Shown here in pieces: positions 34,230 to 41,179 of a stretch of 64,000 nt of DNA (its first letter is position 1; each line of letters starts with the position of its first letter). The notes beneath the pieces were generated by a model. The model was not told where the DNA came from, made no database searches, and was given only the letters and a program-made list of their open reading frames with translations. The DNA is from Pontiella desulfatans. Its GTDB lineage: Bacteria > Verrucomicrobiota > Kiritimatiellia > Kiritimatiellales > Pontiellaceae. The stretch covers positions 806,001 to 870,000 of the forward strand of contig NZ_CAAHFG010000001.1 in the NCBI RefSeq assembly GCF_900890425.1, read 5' to 3'. The translations under genes were made by a program, and so were the position numbers.

Positions 34230-35251
34230 GGGGTATTCACTTCGCTGGACTAGACCCACATGTTGTGGTACACACGTTTCATGGAAGCGTATCCAAAGGA
34301 TCTGGAAGAATTGGAACTGAACTTTTCAAGTGAAGAAGCATGTCGCGACTATCTTGCATCATTGCGATGGCCGAACGGCTTCCTTTGCCCGGCCTGTGGC
34401 CATGGGGAGTCGTGGCGACTGGCAGACGGCCTTTTCAAGTGCAAGAAGTGCAGTCGTAAAACATCTGTAACCTCGGGTACGATCTTTGAGGGCACCCGCA
34501 AACCGCTGGCGTCCTGGTTCAGGGCGATCTGGTGGGTGACAAGCCAGAAGAACGGAGCCAGCGCCCTGGGACTGATGCGCGTTCTCGGCCTCGGAAGCTA
34601 CAAGACCGCATGGACGTGGCTGCACAAGCTCCGCCGGGCGATGGTACGTCCGGGACGGGAAAGACTGACCGGAACCGTGCAGGTGGATGAAACCTTCATA
34701 GGCGGCACAAGGCCCGGGAAACGGGGGCGCGGAGCCGAAGGTAAGACCCTTGTGCTGATCGTGGCGCAGGAGAATGGTAAGGCCGTCGGTCGCATTCGCC
34801 TTGTAAAAATACCCGATGCCTCATCCAAAAGTCTTGAAGGGGCCATCCGAGAAACAGTTGATCCGGGTACGCAGGTGAAGACGGACGGGTGGAAGGGGTA
34901 CAATGGTTTGGGAGCTTTGGGCTACGACCATAAAGTCGTTCGGAAATCCGAGGATGTTGGCGCGAACCTGCTCCCCCTTTGCCATCGAGTCGCCAGTTTG
35001 CTTAAGCGGTGGCTTGGCGGAACACATCAGGGCGCAGTAAGTCACGAGCATTTGGCATACTATCTCGACGAATACACGTTCCGCTTCAACCGGCGCACTT
35101 CCCGCTCGCGGGGAATGCTGTTTTACCGTCTGCTACAAAATGCAGTCGCTATGGAACCCGTTCGGTTCAAGGAAATATCCCTGTCGGTCAGGGGAAGAAA
35201 CCACAAGATACAGACTTAGTCCAGCGAAGTGAATACCCCTATTCAGTAATA
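34218..35251 (+). mobile_element. IS1595-family (ISXO2-like) insertion sequence with 12-bp target repeats
   Basis: The 1010-bp element is bounded by perfect 23-bp terminal inverted repeats (GGGGTATTCACTTCGCTGGACTA) and flanked by 12-bp direct repeats TATTCAGTAATA. It carries one transposase gene and splits a beta-helix gene. The intact ends, repeats and transposase suggest a recent insertion. The family normally duplicates 8 bp; 12 bp is what the sequence shows. Confidence 0.93.
34281..35219 (+). CDS. IS1595-family transposase
   Basis: A 312-residue DDE-type transposase. The N-terminal zinc ribbon has CPACGHGESWRLADGLFKCKKC (Cys at about 42, 45, 62, 65). The ISXO2-like catalytic domain starts with VQVDETFIGG (first Asp, about residue 136) and includes TDGWKGY (second Asp, about 205) and the HRVASLLKRWLGGTHQGAVSHEHL region before the C-terminal helix. 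The start MEAYPKDLEEL is close to the left end of the element. The frame is intact, so the element could be active. Confidence 0.93.
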   Translation: MEAYPKDLEELELNFSSEEACRDYLASLRWPNGFLCPACGHGESWRLADGLFKCKKCSRKTSVTSGTIFEGTRKPLASWFRAIWWVTSQKNGASALGLMRVLGLGSYKTAWTWLHKLRRAMVRPGRERLTGTVQVDETFIGGTRPGKRGRGAEGKTLVLIVAQENGKAVGRIRLVKIPDASSKSLEGAIRETVDPGTQVKTDGWKGYNGLGALGYDHKVVRKSEDVGANLLPLCHRVASLLKRWLGGTHQGAVSHEHLAYYLDEYTFRFNRRTSRSRGMLFYRLLQNAVAMEPVRFKEISLSVRGRNHKIQT

Positions 35252-36237
35252 TTTATTCTGATGCAATATGTGTTGATTACCATCCCAGCCATCCGAATGC
35301 ACAGGGAACTCCAACAATCCGAAACAATGTGATTATTGATTGTGGTGGTGGAGTGAATATTCGGCATAATAATTTCGATACGGAAGTGATTAACAACATC
35401 TTTGTAGCGTGTTCAAATGCTGTTTCTCGTCCTGGGCCATCCACCGGAAATGTTAATAACCAAGCAGTTTACTACAATTGCTTTTTCGGCAATCTAACAG
35501 ACTTTGTTAACTATCCTTCCACGTACGGACAAATCTTGATCACGAATTACAACGGCGATCCATGCGACCTGTTGTTCAACATCTTTCTCGATCCGCAGTT
35601 TACCAATGTTGTTTATGACGGAGTAAATGATCCATTCCATCTAGGAGCTGATTCCCCCTGCATCGATGCTGGCGATCCTTCAATCTTGGATTATTATGAC
35701 CCGATCCTAGGTGGCGAAATATCCGACATGGGGGCGTATGGCGGAGAAGAACCTGGGGCAGGAGTTCCGCCGTCGCCGCCGGTGATTATTGCGCAACCGC
35801 AGAGTCTGTCGGTGTTCATTGGGCAGGATGTAACATTTGCGGTTGAGGCGGTTGGTTATGACCTCTACTACCAGTGGTATTTTGGCGGTTCCGAGTTGGC
35901 GGGCGAAACGAGCGATACGCTGGAGTTGCTGTCGGTCGATTATGACGATGCGGGCAACTATTATTGTACGGTATCGAATGTGTATGACGTGGTGAACAGC
36001 GCGACCGCCAACCTGCGGGTGACGGAGATCGGGCTGGACATCATGATGCACGCTGGGCTGCACATGACCAACCTGGTGGTGGGCACCAACTATTCCGTGC
36101 AATGCGTCTATTCGCTGACCGCCACCAACTGGGTCGAGATCGACAACTTCGAAGCGGCGTTCGACAACGAAGTCTGGTTCGATCCGGAACCGGCGAACCA
36201 GGCGTCGAAATTCTACCAGGTGAAATCGCAACCGTAG
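35240..36237 (+). pseudogene. beta-helix/Ig surface protein gene, 3' fragment
   Basis: The distal half of the split gene: the end of the beta-helix (CGGGVNIRHNNF, INNIFVACSNAV, DSPCIDAGDPSI, ISDMGAYGG, the usual tail of such domains) and a Pro-rich hinge (PPSPPVI). An immunoglobulin-like domain follows (QPQSLSVFIGQDVTFAVEA through DAGNYYCTVSN). A final sandwich segment with TATNWVEIDNF and FYQVKSQP resembles the Verrucomicrobial/Kiritimatiellal secreted-protein tail. It has no start of its own after the insertion. Confidence 0.85.
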
Positions 36238-36640
36238 AAGCCATGTGGTGCAGGCATTCCTGCCTGCCCAGCACCCGCGCGGAAATTGGCAGCTAAGCAA
36301 CGCGAAGGCGTGAAGGACAGGCAACTTTGCTTCTTTGCGTCTTGCGGTCACAACCTCGAAGGAGCAACGGGGAGTTAAGCAAAATGATTATGAGCAAAAT
36401 GTTGAACTCTCAATCATTTCAGTCGAAGCCAGCATTTGACCCACTTCGTTATTTGCTTTGCAAACCTTACTGTCGCTCAGCAGGTCACGGATGGTTTGTT
36501 TTTAAACGTAAAATGGTAGGTCGTGAGAAAGCAGGAATTCATCTTCCCCAAAGCGCGGGTCTTTCCCTTCGGGGGGAGGCCCGTTGCTTCGTGGATTGCA
36601 ACCTATATGCGGTAACGAAACCCAACAAAGGAGACAGCAG
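36238..36640. other. gene-free stretch with small hairpins
   Basis: About 400 bp without a convincing gene. It starts with a hairpin of GGTGCAGGCATTCCTGCCTGC type, followed by CACGAAG-like repeat scraps (CGCGAAGGCGTGAAGG, CTTTGCGTCTTGCGG). The last 30 bp are the copied ribosome-site cassette shared with the third lipoprotein gene. Confidence 0.5.
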
Positions 36641-37027
36641 ATGAACAAGTGGACAAGACGAATGGTATGGGCGGCGGCGATCATCAGTGTATTTGCCCTG
36701 TCGGGGTGCGGTGGCGATGACGGTGGTGGTGGGGACAACGGAGAATTGAGGGCGGACTTGATTGGAACGTGGAAAGTAATGCCCGACAACAATCCAACGG
36801 GATTCTATTATATCAACACCTACCATGACGATGGAACGACGCTATCGGAAGAGCATATCCCCGGTGATCCGGTGGAAATCTATCAAGGAACCTTCACCGT
36901 GTCTGGCAACAAGCTGCATCTGGACTGGGGAGGCGGAGATACCTATACCACTACCATCTCCATTGATGGCGACACCCTTCGGGGAACGGATATGGATGGT
37001 GGCACCTTTACGGGCATCCGACAGTAG
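36641..37027 (+). CDS. small lipoprotein with lipocalin-like domain, paralogue 4
   Basis: A 128-residue lipoprotein. The first 30 residues (MNKWTRRMVWAAAIISVFAL, lipobox LSGC, GGDDGGG linker) are identical in protein and nearly identical in DNA to the third lipoprotein of the earlier operon. The mature part (LIGTWKVMPDNN, FTVSGNKLHLDWGGGD, TISIDGDTLRGTDMDGG, FTGIRQ) is different but has the same lipocalin-like layout. AAAGGAGA precedes the ATG. It is monocistronic, with a terminator directly downstream; no copy of the promoter motif is seen before it. Confidence 0.75.
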   Translation: MNKWTRRMVWAAAIISVFALSGCGGDDGGGGDNGELRADLIGTWKVMPDNNPTGFYYINTYHDDGTTLSEEHIPGDPVEIYQGTFTVSGNKLHLDWGGGDTYTTTISIDGDTLRGTDMDGGTFTGIRQ

Positions 37028-37040
37028 ATCGCTAGGTTGC

Positions 37041-37078
37041 GCCCTCCCGACTTTCTGCTAGTCCGGAGGGCTTGTTTG
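37041..37078 (+). terminator. probable Rho-independent terminator
   Basis: GCCCTCC...GGAGGGC with a 17-base loop, followed by TTGTTTGT. It lies 14 bp after the lipoprotein stop. The rest of the gap up to the next promoter motif shows no gene. Confidence 0.7.
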
Positions 37079-37372
37079 TGGATTACCTTTTTATCGTGTG
37101 ACGCCGCACTCAATATTTTTTTCTTCCTACACAATAATCCTGTCATCCCATGATCCTGTCCAATTTCCCATCTTCTGGATGCCGTTCCATCGGCCAAGCG
37201 GTGAGGGCACCGCGTCGACGTAACAGGACGAGTCCAAGCCGCCGGTGGAGTCCACATCCATGTATCGGTTGCCGGCATTCGGGCGCAATGGCCTGTTAAG
37301 CGAAGAACTGGGTTAATGTGTGAATGGTGATAACTTTGGATATGCAAAAAAATGGAATAAAATAGCATGCAT

Positions 37373-37401
37373 CATAAAAGGAAATCACAGGGTGTGCGTA
37401 T
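37373..37401 (+). promoter_or_regulatory. ECF-type promoter motif, copy 7 (lipoprotein pair)
   Basis: CATAAAAGGAAATC, then TGCGTAT, with AAG 14 bp before it. The start codon is 79 bp after the motif. The region upstream (ATGTGTGAATGGTGATAACTTTGG) also resembles that upstream of copy 6. Confidence 0.6.
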
Positions 37402-37479
37402 TGGGTAGTGTAGGGCGGGTGGTGTGTTGCGAGGGCACCGTTTCCTCATCCGAGAGATACGACGCAAGGGAGAGAAGGT
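37402..37479 (+). promoter_or_regulatory. conserved 5' leader, copy 3 (diverged)
   Basis: Begins TGGGTAGTGTAGGGCGGGTGG, similar to the first third of the other two leaders and of the same length. The inner hairpin part differs. AGGGAGAG is the ribosome site. Confidence 0.4.
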
Positions 37480-37869
37480 ATGATGAGTAATTCTGGTAAA
37501 TGGACAAGATGGCTGGCCATGTTGCTGGTGGTTTGCTTTGTGGAACTGTTTTCGGGATGCGGCGACGAGGAACACCACGACCCTGTTGATGAGCGTGTTG
37601 CCGGAAGGTGGCAGGTCGAATGGAAGTTCAGCACGCAAGTCGATTATTTTGTCCTCAATTTCACCAACGGGGATTTGGTTGGTTTGGAGTTTCCCGAAGG
37701 AGGTTCGGGGCAGGCCGAATACCACCTGACCGGAGACCAGATAGGAATTTACTATAACTACGACACGCTCATGACGGGTGTTGTTAGTGGTGGAACCATG
37801 TCGGGGACGGTTGAACTTAAAGGTGGAAACAACGGCGGCACATGGACGGCCACCAGGATTTCCAATTAA
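37480..37869 (+). CDS. small lipoprotein with lipocalin-like domain, paralogue 5
   Basis: A 129-residue lipoprotein with KWTRWLAMLLVVCFVELFSGC as leader and lipobox, then an acidic-His linker (GDEEHHDP) in place of the Gly-Asp linker. The mature part (VAGRWQVEWKF, FTNGDLVGLEF, YHLTGDQIGIYYNY, GTMSGTVELKGGNNGGTWTATR) follows the same pattern as the other small lipoproteins here. AGGGAGAG precedes the ATG. It is first of two genes; the next starts 17 bp after its stop. Confidence 0.73.
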   Translation: MMSNSGKWTRWLAMLLVVCFVELFSGCGDEEHHDPVDERVAGRWQVEWKFSTQVDYFVLNFTNGDLVGLEFPEGGSGQAEYHLTGDQIGIYYNYDTLMTGVVSGGTMSGTVELKGGNNGGTWTATRISN

Positions 37870-37886
37870 CAGGAAAGGGCGGAGCG

Positions 37887-38696
37887 ATGAAAAAGTGCGG
37901 ATGGATGGTTCTGTTGTTGGGGATGGCAGTGCTGTCGTCGGGATGCGTGAGCGGGCGGAAGGTGCGGTCGGCGGAAAAAATGAAGAGTTCAAACCCGATG
38001 CGGAATATTGCGATTTTCGGCGGGGGGCGGGTGTTCTATCCGAGACAGATGGGCATGGGGGTGTTGTTGTGCTCAACGCAGACCGACCGGGCGATCAAGG
38101 CCTTGCTGGCGCAGACGACCACGGCGTTCCAGATGAAGGGCTACAGCGTTGTCCTCGCGCAACCGGCGGGCATCGGGTTCTTCGATACAGCGCATAGGGA
38201 TTATTGGGCCTATAGCGATTTGGAAGGGAACAGCCCAAAGGTGCGTCATGATACGGAGGTTCCGGTTTATGTCTATCCCTATGTAAAAACCCGCCCGGAT
38301 TTGGAGCAGGCGCTGCGCAAGCTTTATCGTGGGCTGAACGACGGGCATCGGTTCGAACCCTCGGTGGACGACCTTGCGGTTGTCCGGAAATACACCGGCG
38401 CGGACACCGTGGCGCTGGTACGCATGCGAGGAATCGAGTACACGGCTGAACGCAAGGTGGGTGTCGCCATGTTGGGCGTGGCTGCCGCTGCGTTGGGATC
38501 GTATAACTCATCCACTCCCAAGGAAACCACCGAGGCCATTGTAGTATGCATGGAGGTGGCAACCGGCGAGGTTCTCTGGCAGTCGGGAATGTGGTTGCAG
38601 ACCGTTCCCGCCAAGCCGGATCCGCTCTTAATGATCGAGTTGCTGGAGCCTTTGCCCAAGGCCGGTTATGCGATTAATCCAAAATATGTCAATTAG
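37887..38696 (+). CDS. lipoprotein of unknown function
   Basis: A 269-residue protein with leader MKKCGWMVLLLGMAVLSSGC (lipobox SSGC). The mature part contains FGGGRVFYPRQMG, a helix TDRAIKALLAQTTTAFQMKG, then an alternating region and VALVRMRGIEY. Near the C-terminus EAIVVCMEVATGEVLWQSG suggests a small beta sheet. I do not recognise the family; the layout resembles lipoproteins that help assemble surface structures. GGAGCG precedes the ATG. It follows the small lipoprotein gene in the same transcript. Confidence 0.68.
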   Translation: MKKCGWMVLLLGMAVLSSGCVSGRKVRSAEKMKSSNPMRNIAIFGGGRVFYPRQMGMGVLLCSTQTDRAIKALLAQTTTAFQMKGYSVVLAQPAGIGFFDTAHRDYWAYSDLEGNSPKVRHDTEVPVYVYPYVKTRPDLEQALRKLYRGLNDGHRFEPSVDDLAVVRKYTGADTVALVRMRGIEYTAERKVGVAMLGVAAAALGSYNSSTPKETTEAIVVCMEVATGEVLWQSGMWLQTVPAKPDPLLMIELLEPLPKAGYAINPKYVN

Positions 38697-38840
38697 GATA
38701 AGAATACTTCCGTATGAGCAAGGATGTTGATTTTCTTGACGGGCTTTGTTGAATCGTTAGGCTGTCAGTCACGTTCCGGTGCAAGCCGCCGCTCCGGATG
38801 AAATGGCATAATGGCGGTCGAACAGGGAAAGGATACGGGG

Positions 38841-39410
38841 ATGAGAATGAAAGCATGGATTGGTCTGTTGATGGCAATGCTGGTGGTTGCCTCGGGGTAT
38901 GGTGCGGAGGAGGAAAACCAATGGGATTTCGTGGTTGGGGCGAGTTTTGTTTCCAAGGACTTCTTCGCCGATTCCGACGAGATATTCAACGACTATGGCT
39001 GGCTAGGGGTTAGCTTGGGCTTTGAACATTGGGTGGGTCGGAACATCTCGGTGCGCGGGAGTTGCGACGTTCTTTTCAGTGGTGACGACTACGATTATGC
39101 CGATGGCTCCTACATGAATACCATGGTGGTTCCATCGATTTACGGACAGTGGTTTTTTGCCGGGGACAGGTTGCTGTATCTCTCGGTTGGCGCGAGCATT
39201 GCGTTTCCGTTTACCAATAGCGATTATTTCGACTATTCCACCGGTGGTTTTGGCGCCGGAGGAGGCCTCGGGGTGGCATTCCTTGATGGAAGGCAAAAGG
39301 TTGAGATTGGCTACTTTTATTTGCCGGTCAATGTCGAGGCAACTGAGTCCGGGATAATCGACGACTACAACTTTGGCGGCCCTATGATTCGTTACTTCGC
39401 TGGGTTCTAG
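38841..39410 (+). CDS. predicted outer-membrane beta-barrel protein
   Basis: A 189-residue protein with signal peptide (MRMKAWIGLLMAMLVVASGYG, cleavage before AEEENQ). Eight or so amphipathic, aromatic-rich strands follow (WDFVVGASFVSKDFF, GWLGVSLGFEHWVG, ISVRGSCDVLF, LLYLSVGASIAFPF, GGFGAGGGLGVAF, KVEIGYFYLPV), and it ends RYFAGF with terminal Phe. This is the pattern of small OmpA/OmpW-like barrels. GGAAAGG and GGGG lie before the ATG. Confidence 0.68.
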   Translation: MRMKAWIGLLMAMLVVASGYGAEEENQWDFVVGASFVSKDFFADSDEIFNDYGWLGVSLGFEHWVGRNISVRGSCDVLFSGDDYDYADGSYMNTMVVPSIYGQWFFAGDRLLYLSVGASIAFPFTNSDYFDYSTGGFGAGGGLGVAFLDGRQKVEIGYFYLPVNVEATESGIIDDYNFGGPMIRYFAGF

Positions 39411-39719
39411 GGCAAGGCACCAAAAACAGTAGCCACGGATAATCCCAGCGCAGATTCTCAGCAACCGAATTTAAACCCGAAGACACAAAGCACACCAAGT
39501 TTAGTGTTCTTGGTGTCTTGAGCGCCGAGCGAAGCGAAGATAATTTGCGGAGCAAATAGTGGCGGAGCCACGGTTCACCGGGTGTTTAAAACATTCTGGA
39601 AAACAAGAAAATGTCGGATTGTAGTACGGAATAACACAGAAGGAAGGAATCCGTGTGGGTCGGTGTTCATCTGTGGCTGTGGGCAATTCCGGTAAGCGGC
39701 GAAGTTTTTCTGGAAACTC
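39411..39719. other. gene-free stretch with palindromes before sigma gene 2
   Basis: About 310 bp. It contains the AAGACAC...CACCAAG / CTTGGTGTCTT palindrome and a tract of GAGCGAAGCGAAGA, TGCGGAGCAAA and GGCGGAGCC units that looks like degenerate repeat DNA. No supportable gene. Confidence 0.5.
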
Positions 39720-39747
39720 GTGTAAGATTCTCGCATGGCGTGCGTAT
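39720..39747 (+). promoter_or_regulatory. ECF-type promoter motif, copy 2 (sigma gene 2)
   Basis: GTGTAAGATTC, then TGCGTAT, same spacing as copy 1; the motif ends 19 bp before the sigma ATG. Confidence 0.65.
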
Positions 39748-39765
39748 AGGGGTTTTACATACGTT

Positions 39766-40386
39766 ATGGAAACGACGGAAACCAGCGAACTGTTATCGGC
39801 CTACCACACGCGGGAAAGCCTGCTGCTGCGCTTGAAGCAGGGGGAGGACGGCGTGGCGTGGCGGGAGTTCTACGAAATCTACGGTCGCCTGATTTTCGGG
39901 TATTCGCTCCACTACGACATCAGCCATTCCGAGGCGGAGGATATTGTGCAGGAGGTGTGCATCAAGGTGTTCCGCCAGATTATCCGGTTCGACTATTCGC
40001 CGGAGCGCGGCCGGTTCCGTGGCTGGCTCAAGACCATTACGCGCCATGCGGTGGTGGACTACCTCCGCCGCAAGAACAGTCGTCAGAAAACCTCGAAGGA
40101 ATACTGGACGCGGTTGGAGCAGGAGCTGGATGCCAAGGCGGCGGTGGATGAGGAAATCTGGCGGTTGGAATGGGAGAAGGCGGTCTATGAAACCGCGCTT
40201 GAACGGGTGCGCAAGCGCGTGGGCGAGGCGACCTTCGACGTGTTCAAGCGCTATGTGCTCGACGACCAGTCGGCGGTGGAGGTTTCGGAGGAGACCACGT
40301 TGGATGCCAACGCCATCTATGCCGTGAAGCACCGCGTACTGAAATTCATCCGCCAGGAGGTGGCGGATATTCTCGAAGACGAGTGA
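39766..40386 (+). CDS. ECF-like RNA polymerase sigma factor, module 2
   Basis: A 206-residue paralogue of the sigma factor of module 1, same length, with long identical runs (YGRLIFGYSLHY, EAEDIVQEVCIKVFRQI, PERGRFRGWLKTITR). Region 4 (ALERVRKRVGEATFDVFKRYV, AVKHRVLKFIRQEVADIL) is more diverged, so promoter preference or regulation may differ slightly. The start was set by alignment and by the equal distance to the promoter motif. It is followed by an FHA gene and a kinase gene in the same order as module 1. Confidence 0.88.
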   Translation: METTETSELLSAYHTRESLLLRLKQGEDGVAWREFYEIYGRLIFGYSLHYDISHSEAEDIVQEVCIKVFRQIIRFDYSPERGRFRGWLKTITRHAVVDYLRRKNSRQKTSKEYWTRLEQELDAKAAVDEEIWRLEWEKAVYETALERVRKRVGEATFDVFKRYVLDDQSAVEVSEETTLDANAIYAVKHRVLKFIRQEVADILEDE

Positions 40387-40387
40387 T

Positions 40388-40475
40388 TTTTACAGGACGA
40401 TGGATGACAGGACTATTTAACAATGGCGATTGCGGGAATAGTCCTGTTATCAATAGTCCTGTTTGAAGGCGGAGT
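40388..40475. repeat. palindromic intergenic repeat, ACAGGAC family, copy B
   Basis: ACAGGACGATGGATGACAGG... and ...AATAGTCCTGTTATCAATAG with TCCTGTTT correspond unit by unit to copy A next to panD. It widens the gap between sigma gene 2 and FHA gene 2, which in module 1 is only 9 bp. Confidence 0.78.
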
Positions 40476-40511
40476 TCGGCTTCGCTGTTCGAAGGATTGA
40501 GAGGTGATGGA

Positions 40512-40958
40512 ATGAATGCGGATGCACAGTGCAGGAATCTTTCGGACAACCAGATCATTGAGCGGTTGCAGGATGCCGCCGAGGCGGAGGATGTGTTCTC
40601 GGCAACGCGGGAGTGGAGCCTGGAAAAGATGCGCCTTTCGATCCATTCGCGCGGCGACTATTTCGACCGGCAGGGTCTGGTTTCTTTCGAGCGGGATGGC
40701 AACGAGGCGTTGCGTGTTGAATTGAGCAGCATGCCGGCCACCATCGGACGCGGGGAGAAGGCCGACTGCAAGCTCGATTTCGGAGGGGTATCCCGCCTGC
40801 ATTGCCGGTTGGAGCGGGTTGGCAACCTGGTGCGCATTTGCGATGCCGGTTCGAAGAACGGAACGATCCTCAACGGAAAAAAGATTGATTTCGAGGATCT
40901 GTGCGACGGCGACGAACTCCAGCTCGGCTCCGTTCTCCTGCGAATCCGGCGCGCATGA
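40512..40958 (+). CDS. FHA-domain protein, module 2
   Basis: A 148-residue paralogue of the module 1 FHA protein. The FHA core is intact: ATIGRGEKADCKL, VSRLHCRL, DAGSKNGTILNGK. The N-terminal segment with QIIERLQDAAEAEDVFSATR, EWSLEKMR and HSRGDYFDR is nearly the same as in module 1, which points to a conserved binding partner. GAGGTGATGG precedes the ATG; a slightly longer start is possible. It lies between sigma and kinase genes. Confidence 0.87.
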   Translation: MNADAQCRNLSDNQIIERLQDAAEAEDVFSATREWSLEKMRLSIHSRGDYFDRQGLVSFERDGNEALRVELSSMPATIGRGEKADCKLDFGGVSRLHCRLERVGNLVRICDAGSKNGTILNGKKIDFEDLCDGDELQLGSVLLRIRRA

Positions 40959-41022
40959 TCGGAAACATTTCTTTTAGTCCCTCTCTATTCAAATGCTATC
41001 ATGCTTGCGAAGGATTTATTCT

Positions 41023-41087
41023 ACAGAAGGACGCAAAGTGCGCAAAGGAAACAAATACCATGCTTCGCGAACTTTGCGTCCTTCTGT
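41023..41087. repeat. intergenic palindrome between FHA 2 and kinase 2
   Basis: ACAGAAGGACGCAAAGT and its exact reverse complement, with an inner GCGCAAAG / CTTCGCG pair. It makes up most of the 220-bp gap, which in module 1 is 75 bp and has no repeat. Confidence 0.78.
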
Positions 41088-41179
41088 TAAAAAATGGTTC
41101 CGGTTCTGTCGGGTTAGGCTCATAACGAATCTGTAGTTATTGACGTTCATTTGCAGTTTTCTTTTTCTAAGGTTTGAAT

